Shown here: positions 21,853 through 33,221 of the stretch, one piece after another
How positions within the stretch are numbered: position 1 is the stretch's first letter
Layout: every line of letters starts with the position of its first letter
DNA from: Alentia gelatinosa
Taxonomy: Eukaryota > Annelida > Polychaeta > Phyllodocida > Polynoidae
NCBI GenBank assembly: GCA_950022655.1
Contig: OX465587.1
Location: 28,337,716 to 28,401,715, forward strand
Length of the DNA stretch: 64,000 bases
Direction: 5' to 3'
The notes under the pieces: model-generated
The model's database searches: none
What the model was told of the DNA's origin: nothing
Seen by the model: only the letters and a program-made list of their open reading frames with translations
Program-made: the position numbers and the translations under genes

Positions 21853-23530
21853 ATTGACAGATGTCTAGATAAATCTAACCTGGCGTTTACACTAGACGAT
21901 TATGGCCGGCGATTCTGGTATTTTGCACTGCCTGACGACTATCAGCAGTAAAAGACTAGAACGTGGCGACTGCAGATTGTCTGATTATGTCAGACTACTT
22001 AATTCGGCACCACCTAATGACTACCAGACACGCTCTTACACCGGCGACTATTTCTAGATGCATTGAATTAGTCGTCTTGATGGGCGACGATTCTGTAAAA
22101 ACTTAGTCGTCAGCGTAAATGCTCTATTGCATTCTGAGGTCAACGACTTTTGCAGTGAACATTGCCATCGCTTAATAACTATTAAGGGGGCCGTCCACCA
22201 ACCATGACAAGGCTATGACAATGGCTTTTCGACAAGGTCCACGATTGGCCTATGATTGGAGGACTTGTCGTGGTTGGTGGACCCCTGTTCCCGACAAGAG
22301 TCTATGACAAGGCCACAACAAGGCCATGATTGGAAGCTTGTCGGGAGCCTTCCGACAAGGTTACGACAACAACGAGCATGTTCAATTTTTCCCATGACTG
22401 GACCCTTGTCGTGGAGTGTCATGGTGTGTCAAGAGTGTGCCACAGAGGTATACGATAGTAAATTTTGGTGGCGCGTGCACTTTCCGACACCCACAGACAA
22501 CGCTGTTGTAAAGCCCCCCATCTTACGCAGGGCTGCGACAAGCGCCAATTGGAACTTTCTTGTCGCCGCTTGTTGTAGCCTTGTCGTGGTTGGTGGACGC
22601 CACCCTTGAACCTGACAATCTGCAGTCTCCACATATTTAGTCGTCTATTGTAAATGCCAGGAAAGGGCCAGTGGAAAGATTCCCAAAGTATGTCAATCCA
22701 AACAGGTGAAATACAAGCAATCTGAATGGTCCTCTTCGGGTATCAAGAATGAAGAAACATGTTTGTCAATGATATCGTTCAATATCCAAACTGGCGACTT
22801 TGCATGTCTATTGGCTGTAATTGCCTGCCCCTATCTGTCACTCGAACTCTTCACTGCCAATAAGGGTGCCCTTCTTAACCTGCTATCTGTCAAACAGTAC
22901 TTGTGTGACGATGATAATCGAGGTGTTAGCTCCTGTTCTGCGAGCTAGAATGAAACTTTGAATAGCGATGAAAGTTGAGTTGACAGATGTCTAAATAAAT
23001 CTAACCCGACGTTTACACTAAGTGATTCTGGCTTTCAATTCTGGCATTTTGCACCTCCTGACGACTTTCAGCCATAAAAGACTAGAAATGCCAAGAGCAT
23101 GGGAATGCAGATCATCTGATTACATTAGACTACTTAATTCGGCATTCCACTATTGTCCTGACAATCTGCAGTCTCCACATATTTAGTCGTCTAGTGTAAA
23201 TGCCAGGAAAGGGCCAGTGGAAAGATTATCAAAGTATGTCAATCCAAGCAGGTGAAATACAAGCAATCTGAATGGTCCTCTTCAGGTATCAAGAATGAAG
23301 AAACAACATGTTTGTCAATGATATCGTTCAATATCCAAACTGGCGACTTTGCATCGTCTATTGGCTGTAATTGCCTGCCCCTATCTGTCACTCGAACTCT
23401 TCACTGCTGATAAGGGTGACCTTCTTAACCTGCTATCTGTCAAACGGTACTCGTGTGACGACGATAATCGAGGTGTTAGCTCCTGTACGCCGAGTCAGAA
23501 TGAAACTTTGAATGGCGATTAAAGGTGAAT
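21853..23530 (+). repeat. Tandem segmental duplication (two units)
   Basis: Unit 1 (21853-22978) and unit 2 (22979-23530) both start TTGACAGATGTCTARATAAA and share GGCATTTTGCAC, GACTACTTAATTCGGCA and a ~340-bp segment (GGGCCAGTGGAAAGATT ... GAGGTGTTAGCTCCTGT). Unit 1 is longer because it contains the 413-bp element at 22194-22606. Small indels of 3 and 1 bp between the units shift every frame, so the 80-codon frame in unit 1 is not conserved as protein. Confidence 0.75.
22194..22606. mobile_element. Miniature element, CGTCCACCAACCATGACAAG family
   Basis: AAGGGGGCCGTCCACCAACC and TTGGTGGACGCCACCCTT are inverted ends. ACTTGTCGTGGTTGGTGGAC also appears internally, so half-length units are nested. 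It occupies only one of the two units of the surrounding duplication, so insertion followed the duplication or was lost from one copy. Confidence 0.65.
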
Positions 23531-23591
23531 TCCTATGAATTTAAAATCCATATTCTTACTTTTACCTATCGTAATTGCTGATATCTGGTAC

Positions 23592-23961
23592 TTAGTAGAA
23601 ACTGAACGAGAGTTAGCCTTGGTGTTTATGCCACGACGGGCAGGTCCTGTATTACTACGCGAAGTGCTAGCTGAGCGTAGTGAGGAACAGACCTGACTGG
23701 AGTGGTATAATGACTGACAAGGCTAACTGGAGTTCGGTTTCGTATTTATCCTACCCCATCTCTATGCTTTTCTATTACTAAAAGATAAATATCAACTCAA
23801 CGACCAACAAAACTTCTTTCATACTAGCTGACAACCTTGTCTCTTATTGGTCAATTTTTTTATTACTCTAGTGGCATAAAGAACACTTTATGTCACGGCG
23901 TGCCACATAAAATTTGCCTATGCTTAGTCTATGGCGTTTTTTTTATTAGGGGTAGGATAAA
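23592..23961 (+). mobile_element. Family C element
   Basis: TTAGTAGAAACTGAACGAGA at the start, GGGGTAGGATAAAT at the end. Hairpin arms GAGTTAGCCTTGGTGTTTAT and CAAGGCTAACTGGAGTTC flank ATTACTACGCGAAGTGCTAG. Tail module bounded by TTTATCCTACCCC and its inverse. Confidence 0.78.
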
Positions 23962-24168
23962 TAGGGGAAGACCCTGTGTGATCTAAAATACTATATACCT
24001 ATAGGCGAATATCTTACTTTTACTGATACTGACCAGAAGGACAAATTCCGTTCGTCTCTGAGTGACGAAATAATATTCATACATCCCTCCGTAGCACGTG
24101 ACCACTCATTCTGCTATTTAGTGAGTTGTGGAATGGCATTCTTAATGATTTCTAGGTATATAATGATG

Positions 24169-24315
24169 AAGAGACACAGTGAGTGTGACTGGATTTCATC
24201 TGTTCCTCGATATTCTGGTCAGAAATACTCAGCTCGTTCTTCGAACTCGGGGAGTATTTCTGACGAAAATATCTCTGAACAGAGTCAATTCAGTCACACT
24301 AACGCTGTCTCTCTA
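24169..24315. mobile_element. Foldback element, GAGACA-ended family, best copy
   Basis: GAGACACAGTGAGTGTGACT pairs with AGTCACACTAACGCTGTCTC, and CTGTTCCTCGATATTCTGG pairs with GAAAATATCTCTGAACAG. The centre is AATACTCAGCTCGTTCTTCG followed by AACTCGGGGAGTATT, a self-complementary core. Confidence 0.72.
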
Positions 24316-24365
24316 TATTACTCTACACCTGTGAGCGAGCGTCTATGAAGTACTCGCTGCTAGGG

Positions 24366-24593
24366 GTGTAGTATAAATACACAATATTGACTGGTCTCAG
24401 ATACAAGCGGCCGTATGCTCCGAGGAGTTGACGCGCTGTAATATCCGAGCGTATGCATATGCGAGTCAACTCCGAGGTATATTCTGAGGTCGACGACTTT
24501 TGCGGTGGACATTGCCACCACCTGACGACTATTGGCTGACGATCTACAGTCGCCATGGAATTAGTTGTCGAGTGTAAACACCAGGGACCTGTT
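24366..24593. mobile_element. Fragments of two foldback families
   Basis: 24366-24480 is a half copy of the ACAATATTGACTGGTCTC family with GAGTTGACGCGCTGTAATAT and GCGAGTCAACTCC arms. 24481-24593 is GTTTACAC-family sequence (GACGACTTTTGCGGTGGAC..., GTCGAGTGTAAACACCAG). Confidence 0.5.
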
Positions 24594-24899
24594 TCACTAG
24601 TTTCGTGACATGTCTGTGACACCATACAAACATTGGGGTTGTCTAGTTTCGAGACAACACAAGTAGCTGCCCTCAGGTAAAGACAGACCCCAAACATAAG
24701 AATTAGACAAATCTACACATCATGGACCTGCATCACTAGTTTAGTGACAAAAGTGTTGGACAGACATGAAAAGCGGCACCAACAGTGCAGGCAGGAACGG
24801 ACAAAACAAAGTCTAATGTCTAGTTCTTATTAAACCGGACACACCATCTAGACGCCATCTATGATCTAGACATGTCACAAAACTAGTGAAACAGGTCCC
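24594..24899. mobile_element. Family B element, ACCTGTTTCACTAG ends
   Basis: GGACCTGTTTCACTAGTTTC and AACTAGTGAAACAGGTCC are inverted termini of a ~306-bp element. GTGACATGTC and GACATGTCAC are also paired. It sits exactly at the junction of two GTTTACAC units (left AAACACCAG, right CAGGTTAGAG), consistent with a short CAG duplication. Other copies: 31371-31670 and 35415-35783. Confidence 0.72.
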
Positions 24900-25271
24900 A
24901 GGTTAGAGCACCACCTGACGACTAATGGCCTGACAATCTACAGTCACCACATAATTAGTCGTCTAGTGTAAACACGGGTTAACGCTAATAGCGTAACTTT
25001 TTAGAAATCTTATCCTCTGCATTCCACAGGACTATTCTAAGCACTGTGTATCTGTTTATCTGCAGACTGGTGACCCCCTCAGACTGGGAGCTGCGGGGGG
25101 GAGTGATAGTGTATCACTAGTGGCTCTGCTCGCTTGTAATGTTTCCAGTCAATCACCCTTTAAGTGGGAAGTGAGCTCTCACCGCTCTCAACGCCTCCAA
25201 CGCACCTACGAGTGTCACTTCAGGGCCTGACTCCAGAGCGTGGCCGATCAAGGGCCAGTTTTTTACAGGCC
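24900..25271. other. Element remnant and unassigned DNA
   Basis: 24900-24980 is a GTTTACAC-family half element. The remainder, including a short G-run near 25100, is unassigned. Confidence 0.45.
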
Positions 25272-25862
25272 AAGCCTTCCCACTCATATTGGTATGAGTT
25301 GGTTTTTTTTAGTTTTCAAAATTTATACCCTACGCATTTGGTATTCACCTGATATTTGGTGATGTTTTTATTAAGAGGATTTGGAAAGGGAAATGTGAAG
25401 ATATAGAACAATAAGCCTTCCAACTCATATTGGTATAAGTTTTTTTCTTTATTTTTATTTTTCAAAACTTACACTCTACGCAGTTGGTAATCACTCGATA
25501 TTAGGTGATATTTTTGTTAAGAGGATTTGGAAAGGGAAATATGAAATACGCAGAACAATAAGCCTTCCCACTCATACTGGTATAAGTTTTTATGTTTTTT
25601 TTAGTTTTCAAATCTTACACTCTACGCAGTTGGTATTCACCTGATATTTGGTGATGTTTTTATTAAGAGGATTTGGAAAGGGAGAAGTGAAAATACACAA
25701 AACAATAAGCCTTCCAACTCATATTGGTATAAATTCTTTTTATATATTTCAAATTTTTTCAAAACTTACACCCTACGCAGCTGGTATTCCCCTGATATTT
25801 GGTGATATTTTTGTTAAGAGGATTTGGAAAGGGAGGTGCGAAGAAACACAGAAAAATAAACC
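25272..25862. repeat. 141-147-bp tandem repeat, four copies
   Basis: Units start AAGCCTTCCCACTCATATTG and contain CTGATATTTGGTGATGTTTT and AAGAGGATTTGGAAAGGGA. Divergence between units is modest. No related sequence was seen elsewhere in the window. Confidence 0.88.
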
Positions 25863-26314
25863 AACTGGTGATGAATGTTAATACGAAATGTGGCACCTGT
25901 CTTATAGCTTATTATGTATTTCAAATGTATCAGTCATACACCAAATACTGTAATTGTAATATGTCAAAATCTGTGTGTACCAAGAAAATAAATCTGTTTC
26001 GTTTTCGTCAGCCAATGGAAACAAGGTTATCAAACCACTTTCCACTCGCCGACGAGTTTTATTTTGCATTTTATAGGTCCATACCAATTTATTGTTCATG
26101 CTGAAACATTGAGTTTCACCATGAATTGAGAACGTTTTGATTATGCCAGTCATTGACCAAGTCGGTCGGTGACAGGCTTATTACATTATCCGTGTACAAT
26201 TAATCAGTGAGTATTTCTCTACATGTCTTTTCATTCACCGATCAGGCATCGGTGTACCAAAATATCGATTAATGGTTCCCGACTGCAGATCGGTGCTGAA
26301 TGATATTAATCGGC
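25863..26314. other. Decayed element sequence
   Basis: 26195-26313 (ATTAATCAGTGAGTATTTCT..., GGTTCCCGACTGCAGATCGG) matches 43225-43325. 26010-26065 contains GTCAGCCAATGGAAACAAGG, a family H end. No gene. Confidence 0.45.
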
Positions 26315-26634
26315 CAAAGCCGGATGCCCATCTACCGATTTAGGGTTGAGCGATTAGTTCCCAAATCATATAGGAGTCGGTCACTTTGTCGCAGGCAAAT
26401 TACGTAACCCATCGCTCGACCTGCACCCTGATAAAATCGGTGTATGGTCCACTAATCGCTGGGGGAGGGCAAAAAACAAAGAAAACGAGTGTTCACTAAT
26501 CGCTTGGAAGCCTTGCCTAGCTGTCCTACATCTACCGACTCTGTTAGAATGGCTTTGCTGAGACAAATTACCCTCCGTTTGTCGCCGACAAACGTACATA
26601 AATGTTCCGAAATCGGTAGATGGGCATTGGGCTC
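26315..26634. mobile_element. Family E element, complete
   Basis: AAAGCCGGATGCCCATCTAC and GTAGATGGGCATTGGGCT are inverted ends. Interior landmarks are GCAGGCAAATTACGTAACCC and TTGCCTAGCTGTCCTACATC. Further copies occur around 40218-41063, 42138-42720 and 62200-62905. Confidence 0.68.
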
Positions 26635-26679
26635 AATGGAAAATAGCTTTTACCCCACGCCTCGCACTATATGCATCCA

Positions 26680-26925
26680 CTAGCCGACAAAAACCGCATC
26701 AATGTACCTCTAAATGACTGTTTCCACGGGCCGAAAAACGGCGTAGATTTTCTGGATTCTCCTAAAAGCCCGTTTTCATTGGCCGTCACTAATCTACAGT
26801 CAGGAACCACCAACGGACCTTTAGCACTGCTGACGCAAAATTCGACAATGGAGACAGACTTTAAAGGCAACTAAACATTCTCCGCTGTTTTCGCCGGCCA
26901 ATGGAAATAAGGTATAATAAAAGTC
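26680..26925. mobile_element. Decayed GTTTCCATTGGC palindromic element
   Basis: GACTGTTTCCACGGGCC, AAAACGGCGTAGATTTTCTG, TTTTCATTGGCCGTC and GCCGGCCAATGGAAATAAGG follow the order seen in the clean copy at 14938-15100. Confidence 0.5.
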
Positions 26926-27075
26926 GGTCGGTGGTGCAACCGACTAAACTTTTGGTATCAAGTAGCGAAATTGCAAAATGCCCTACTTCCAGGGTGAAGT
27001 GCCAAAGTATGGCGACTTCCACATTCAAAGTGATTGAGGAAACAGTTACTAAGTCTTATGTGCAGTATTCCCTGG
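26926..27075. other. Unassigned pre-insertion flank
   Basis: Nothing recognised. It continues on the far side of the retroposed insertion at 28118. Confidence 0.4.
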
Positions 27076-28117
27076 ACAACAGCCTAATTTTTTTTTTTTT
27101 TGTATTAAGGGAATTTTATTCAGTTTCTTCTCAAATAGTTAAATCTAGATAGTAACGCAAACTGTACAGCATTTTTTGTTCATTCCCTTCCTTCTTAACA
27201 GTAACATTTCTGGGGATGTATTTTAAAAGCAATTCCCTTTTTTTTTTTTTTTTTTTTTTGGTTTGTTTCAATATTCAATCTTAATATTTTCAAACGTTTT
27301 TTTCTAGAAAGTATACTTTGATGAGTGAAATCCCTATTAAAGTGTATCAATCTCTTAAAGATCTGATCTTCAGAAGAATTACATTTACGAAGTACACATG
27401 ACACTTGGGGATAATAGTCCCAAGTACAGTACACGGACAGACCATTCTAAAATACAACAAGAAAAAGAATAACAATTACATGCTGACTGGACCTTATATA
27501 TGACAGTAATATAGGGCAGAGGAAAAGAAAGTTCTCATGGTATTGCATGCTTTTCTATGAAGTTTAATGCCTTCAATTTACATCTTCTTTATCATACTGC
27601 AATACAGCTGAAAGTTACTGTTTCAACCCTTATATTCCTCTCAGACGGTAAAAGTTTAAAAATCAGGTTATTTCCACATATATGCAATAGAAATCTCTCC
27701 ATAATATCCTTCTAGAGGAAAAACTAAATAGGAGGTTGACAGACAAACAGGACAGGATCAGGACATGACATATGGGAAAAGGCATTTTGAATTTGAAGGA
27801 AACAAATAGCGTTGTATACCATGATCGGGGAATGAATATTGAGTATTGATTGATGTCTATTGAGTTAGGTCCTTGACTCAGGATCGGCAAATTGCCTACT
27901 GGAACATTAAACAATATTCCATACCTGTGTGCTGTGGATTTGTCTATAAAATTGTCTATTTTCCTGCAAAGTCAGTTCCCTGAGTTTTCTGGAGTAGTGG
28001 AGTTAATGTCTCCAGGTATACAGTAGTTATGACTATACTAAGTCCAGTTTAGTTTTCATGAAGAAACAGTTCAGCTCGATTTTCTTGAAATAAAGTTCAT
28101 CTTACAACAGCCTAATT
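27076..28117 (-). mobile_element. Retroposed poly(A) insertion with 14-bp target duplication
   Basis: A perfect 14-bp direct repeat, ACAACAGCCTAATT, occurs at 27076-27089 and 28104-28117. Immediately inside the left copy is T(12), the poly(A) tail of a minus-strand molecule, preceded on that strand by ACTGAATAAAATTCCC, so AATAAA lies about 20 nt before the tail. This is the signature of LINE-mediated retroposition of a polyadenylated RNA. The ~1,014-bp body has only short open frames (79 and 83 codons) with no recognisable domain, plus an internal T-run (~21 bp) near 27240. It may be a 3'-UTR-rich processed pseudogene or a non-coding retroposon; I cannot name a parent. Confidence 0.72.
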
Positions 28118-28359
28118 AATAGTAAACAGCAACCGATGTAATGGAAAAGTAAAATGGAAAATGCATCGCAATTGTACGCAACATCCGTTTAAAGACCTAA
28201 TTAGGGTTGTTAATGAATGCTCTGATTATCTTCACAATAGGGACCATAACGGTAATAACCAGGATGTATAGAAACAGTCAATATGTACAAAGGTCAATAT
28301 GTACAAAGAATAATGTTATTACATATCTGTCTGCGAATCTCACTAAAATACGACCCTCT
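28118..28359. other. Unassigned stretch
   Basis: A direct repeat of GTCAATATGTACAAAG at about 28277-28306. No gene. Confidence 0.4.
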
Positions 28360-28545
28360 CACGGGGGTGTAGTATTCAGCGACTACGGCCCACTGTGGTG
28401 GGCTTTGTCGCTCTGCAAAATTTCATCATTCGTGTACCCTAGTCTCTGCTATTCAATAAGCGTGCATAATCGACATCATCGCGACCAATGTCAACATGGC
28501 GGACGATGCTGGTTTGTGACGTCAAAGTTGTGATACACCCACCCA
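28360..28545. promoter_or_regulatory. Weak promoter candidate (CCAAT, YY1-like, CRE)
   Basis: GACCAATG, AACATGGCGG (YY1-like) and a perfect TGACGTCA lie within 50 bp around 28475-28530, downstream of a GGCCCACTGTGGTGGGC palindrome. The ATG in ATGGCGGAC opens only seven codons before TGA unless spliced. A degenerate repeat of the same block (GCTATTCAGTAAGCGTGC ... GTCAACATGG) occurs at 28753-28885, which argues for repeat origin. Confidence 0.2.
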
Positions 28546-29533
28546 CCCCCACCCCCAGTAACAACTATGAGTGCCTAATGACCAATTATTGAAGTATCTA
28601 ACATGGGGCTTGCACATACAACAGTTTAGATATACGAAACAGCACAAATATATGAAATCAGTCAGTAGAAACAACTTCGACTGCAACGGGCGACGCACAG
28701 ACAGGCCAGATATTTAAATGAATGTCACTCACCAAATTGTAGTTGCTTGCCACATTCCGCCGCTATTCAGTAAGCGTGCGTCTAGGACTAAGATTAGGAG
28801 AGTGACACTATCTTACATATTTTCGTGCATGCGCAACGGCACATCCTGCGCAACTTCCAGTTAGTAGCAGACAGTGTCAACATGGAGTGGTTGTGACTCG
28901 ACGACTTGATAAATGGCATTTCCTGATCGAATTGAGGTTTGTAATAATAAGAAAATTACCAGACTGTGGACAGAACTCGTCTATTAGATATTTATTCTAA
29001 CCCCTTGTAAGCAGCACCCCGCCGCTTAAGCGAACACTTTGGCTCGGAACGTAGGGTGTCCCCTTATGCGGGGTTCTACTGTATATTTAAACTATAGCTC
29101 TAAATAAAGGTACTTACCTTAAAGAAACTCACTATAGTTAAATCGTTCAATGCCTGTATACGAAATAAATCCAGAAGATATCCAGTTGAAATATGTCTTC
29201 ATATAAAAAATTCTGTTAATCACCAATAAGAGGATTGCATTACCTTGTGGTCTGTTTCTTTGATCCCATGATTTTTTTTCATATCTTAATACTTTCTTTT
29301 ACTATGTATATAAGGAAAGTACTGATGATACTCAAAGTTCTATATCATTGTCCCTGACTATCTAAGTATTTTAGATAAAAAGAACCAATGACTAGTTGGT
29401 GAAATCCAGTTGGGATATTCCTAGTGATAGCAAGTGATCTCAGTTAAATCCCTGTACTACCCAGGGAGGCATTGAATAATATCTTGTCGTCCGTGAAGCT
29501 GGATGATACGACATATCGAACAATGAACGATAT
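28546..29533. other. Unassigned stretch with a pogo-like element end
   Basis: 29005-29083 (CACCCCGCCGCTTAAGCG..., GGGTGTCCCCTTATGCGGGG, TTCTACTGTA) is one end of the CAGTARAACCCC family seen complete at 47172. The flanks carry no gene that I can support. Confidence 0.5.
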
Positions 29534-29886
29534 TTAGTAGAAACCAAACGAGAGTTAGACTTGTCAATGTCTATGCCACGACGGGAAGGTCGTGTATTAC
29601 TACACGAGGCGTAGCCGAGTGTAGTGAGAAGCAGACCTGACCAGAGTCTAACTCGAGTTCGGTGTCGTATTTATCCTACCCCGTCTATGCTTATATTACT
29701 GTTAAAAAGATAAATATTGTGTCAACGACCATTTTTCACCTTTTTCATAGTAGCTGACATCCTGCTCTCTGATTGGTCAATATTGTTATTACTCTAGTGG
29801 CATAAAAAACACTTTATGTCACGGCCTGCCACATAAAATTTCCCTATGTTAAGTCTATGGCGGTTTTCTATTAGGGGTAGGATAAA
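29534..29886 (+). mobile_element. Family C element
   Basis: TTAGTAGAAACCAAACGAGA start, centre TACTACACGAGGCGTAGCCG, TTTATCCTACCCC inner end and GGGGTAGGATAAA outer end. The right hairpin arm is shortened (ACCAGAGTCTAACTCGAG). Confidence 0.76.
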
Positions 29887-30404
29887 ATGGACGACCTTTT
29901 TGATTCAGAGTAGCATAAAACTTTCTGTCGGCATCAGCAGTATCGTCCATACAAAATGTCGTACAATTGTCGTACAATTGACCTATGAGCACCTTCTAAG
30001 TGCTCATACATTTCCTATATAAACGCCGATACACACTGATACACTATCGAGAGATGCAGTGGTATTTCTGAGACCAGCAGGGCGAGTGGTGCAGTGCCTG
30101 TATATCTGTGCGAATTTTCAAAAAACGGTTCAATCGTTAACAAATGATTACTGTCCATGACATGACCCAGTGACATCATGAAACGTTCTTAAGCTGTCGC
30201 ATATTAAATGCATTTTTTATCGCGTTTAAGATCCAATCGAGAAAGTCCCTAAAGTTTTTATTTTCTCAGCCGCCACCGACCTCTCCTTGTTGGGAAGAAG
30301 AGGAGGAAGAAAAAATGAGTTGAGGAAAAAATTGGGTTCTGTGAATTATAAGGTTAAGGCACCTACAATTCAACACAAACGGCTGTCAGTGGTTTCTAAC
30401 ATCC
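29887..30404. other. Unassigned stretch
   Basis: A 10-bp direct repeat GTCGTACAAT at 29957-29976 and a purine-rich tract at 30295-30330. No gene or matched repeat. Confidence 0.4.
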
Positions 30405-30705
30405 ATTTATCCTACCCCTGATATAAAATCCCATAGGCTTAACATTGGGTTTCCGTCTGACTGGCATACGGAGATTTATATGCCACTAGTGGCATACAGC
30501 ATTGTTATCACGTAATATTCCAAAATCGAGGAGATAGGGTAGGGTAAAATCAAAACCTAATTCGTTTTAATCTTGGCCACCGCATTCCACTTCTGAAGTT
30601 TTGGCTCTGGACTTCACTCAGCTTCACCTCATGAAGTCACTTTGCCAAACTCCAGTCGTGGCATACGGTGGCCAAGATTAAACCTCATCCAGTTTTACGA
30701 TAGTA
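30405..30705 (-). mobile_element. Family C2 element, copy 2
   Basis: It matches 14581-14890 module for module: TTTATCCTACCCC, CATAGGCTTAACATTGGG, GTTTTAATCTTGGCCACCGC, centre ACTTCACTCAGCTTCACCTC, and TGGCATACGGTGGCCAAGAT. Confidence 0.72.
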
Positions 30706-30884
30706 ATAATCGAATTTCACTATGAAAGGCCAGGAAGGCATATAGAAGGGACTTAGGTGGGATCCAGATTCAAATAGTTGTTTCCTAAAAAATCTTGACT
30801 TGTGCTGCATATCTAATTAGTTTAAGTAAGCATTTGATTGTACAAAACAATCAAAAGAAAACATTCATTGAAATTAAAGGCAAA

Positions 30885-31210
30885 TCCTATAATTTACAGT
30901 AGCGCCTATACTGGCTCCAGTCCCTGCATCCTATGGCTATCCTCATCGCTGGGATACAGGTTTGATTCATGGGCCAGTCAGAGAAGGATACATACTATGA
31001 TAACCTTTATTCTTATTGTGTTTAATCATTTAATGAACGTTCATAATCAAAGACTTGACCAAGTCCTGGTGGCGCCATCTGGTAACTTTTAGATAATGTC
31101 AATTATTAGGCAAAACTGGTATCTTGGGATTCATTCTAATTCTAATGAGTAAATTTAACGGTTATGCCAGTTCATCCAATCAAAATAAGTAAAATAGGCC
31201 ACATGAGCAG
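30885..31210. mobile_element. TTAA-family element, 5' part, internally interrupted
   Basis: TTAAAGGCAAATCCTATAAT then, after about 150 bp of foreign sequence, GGTGGCGCCATCTGGTAACT and GGCAAAACTGGTATCTTGG. The far end is missing. Confidence 0.55.
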
Positions 31211-31370
31211 AAAACATTTTGTTATGAAGGATCAAACATTTTGTTATGAAGGATCAAACCCTCCCAGCAACTGACGTAAAGGTTACACTTGTGGCCTTCC
31301 CGTTGAGATCCTATTTTCTGATCGTCTTGCAGACGTATCATTTGAGGTAACGAGAATGTAACAAAGACAT

Positions 31371-31670
31371 GGGACCTGTTTCACTAGTTTCGTGACATGT
31401 CTGTAACACCATACAGACATTGGGGTTGTCTGGTTTCGTGACAACACAAGTAGCTGCCCTTATGGAAAGACAGACCCCAAACATAAGAATTAGACAAATC
31501 TATACATCATGGACTTGTTTCACTAGTTTCGTGCCAAAAGTGTTTGACAGAAAGGAAAAGTGGCACCAACAATAACGGACAAAATGAAGTCTAATGTCTA
31601 GTTCTTATTAAACCGGACACACCATCTAGACGCCATCTAGACATGTCACAAAACCAGTGAAACAGGTGCC
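31371..31670. mobile_element. Family B element, copy 2
   Basis: GGGACCTGTTTCACTAGTTT ... AACCAGTGAAACAGGTGCC, collinear with 24594-24899. It lies at the edge of GTTTACAC-family sequence. Confidence 0.7.
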
Positions 31671-32410
31671 TGGTTTACAGTAAACAACTAGGTACATGGT
31701 GACTGCAGATCGTCAAGCCAGTAGTCGTCAGGTGGTGGAAATGTCCACTGCAAAAGTCATCAACCTCAGAATGTTCCAAAGCGTTTTCACTGATGCCTAA
31801 GTTTTCACAGAATCTGTTTAGACTATTGATTCAAGCTGGCTAGAAATAGTCACAGGCGTCAGAGCGTGTCCAATAGTCATCAGTTGGTGCTATATTGTAT
31901 AATATGATATAATCAGATTGGCGTTTACATTAGATGACTACTAGCCTTTTCCAGCTGAAAGTCGTCAGGAGGTGCATAATGCCAGAATCGCCGACCAGAA
32001 TTGTTGGAGACCCGGCGTTTACATTAGACGGCTAAATACACGGCCACTATAGATCGTCAAGCCAGTGGTGGCAGAGTCATTGACCAGAGTGGCATTGACC
32101 TCAGAATGCGCCTGACCGTTTACACTGGCAATTATAAGTTTCCACAGAATCGCTGTCCATGTAGACGACTAATTCAAGGCCGCTTGAAATAGTCGCCAGC
32201 ATCAGAGCGTGACCAATAGTCATCAGGTGGTGCCGAATTGTGTAATCTGATGTAATCAGACGATCTACAGTCACCACGCGCTTGGCGTTTACATTAGACA
32301 ATTTCTGTCATTTTACTGCTGAAAGTCGTCAGGCCGTGCAAAATGCTAGAATCGCAGGCCATAATCGGCCTGTAGTCATTGAAAACCGACTAGAAACTGG
32401 GACTGCAAAA
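31671..32410. repeat. Cluster of GTTTACAC-family units, both orientations
   Basis: Repeated GGCGTTTACATTAGAC, GTCGTCAGGTGGTG and CAGACGATCTACAGTCACC blocks occur in direct and inverted orientation. This looks like several partial elements rather than a regular array. Confidence 0.6.
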
Positions 32411-32553
32411 GCTATTCTAAAGACACTTATACTCGCTAATACATTGTAAGAATCTAGGAGGTGTTACTAAAAGAAAGAAGATTGAAAAAAATGGATCTTA
32501 TCGTGGTCTTTATTGCAATCAGTCTTCATGGAACACAGTCTAAGAAGACGATC

Positions 32554-33221
32554 ATTTATCCTACCCCTAATAAAAAACACCATAGGCTTAGCATTGGCTA
32601 ATTTTATGTGGCATGCAGTGACATAAAGTGTGTTTTATGCCACATGGGGCATAAAAAAAATGGGCCAATCAGCGAACAAATCGTGAGCTACTATGAAAAA
32701 GTTCCGGTTGTACTGAAAGCGCCCATTCAAATGTTTGCTAACATGATACAGAGTATTAGGTATGATTTATAAAACCAGCCCCACCCCAAACGTGATTTTT
32801 GATATGGACATCCAAACATAATGCATGCGTGTTGTTGATTTCCATGCTGCAAAGAAATCTACTTCAGTACTTGTCTAATCAAACCTAAGTTTGGCGTCGT
32901 AATTTCCAGTCTATTGCCCCGATGCTTCAAAATAATCACTGGCAACGTGATTTCTGTGAGTTTATACATATTGCTTACGCGGGGTGTCTGCTTACGCGGG
33001 GTTTCCCGATTTTTACTGGCTATACATTTAATATTCTAAAGTCTGGAGATGGGATAGGATAAATACGAAACCGAACTCGAGTTAGACTTGTCAGTGTCTA
33101 TGCCACTCTGGTCAAGTCTGTTCCTCACTATGCTCAGCTAACGCTTCGCGTAGTAATACACAACCTTCCCGTCGTGGCATAAACACTGACAAGTCTAACT
33201 CTCGTTCAGTTTCTACTAAGT
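32554..33221 (-). mobile_element. Family C element with an internal insertion
   Basis: TTTATCCTACCCC at the left, TTTCTACTAAGTA at the right and the hairpin centre CTCAGCTAACGCTTCGCGTA are all present. About 250 bp of unrelated sequence separates the tail module from the hairpin between about 32790 and 33045. A pogo-like GCTTACGCGGGGTTTCCC end lies in the insert. Confidence 0.68.

Noticed and set aside
22706..22948. 80-codon frame in the duplicated segment
   Set aside because: The second copy of the duplication has 3-bp and 1-bp indels that break the frame, so protein conservation is not supported.
28496..28519. ATGGCGGAC... as a first coding exon
   Set aside because: Seven codons to a stop, a poor donor site, and a degenerate repeat of the same block 300 bp downstream.
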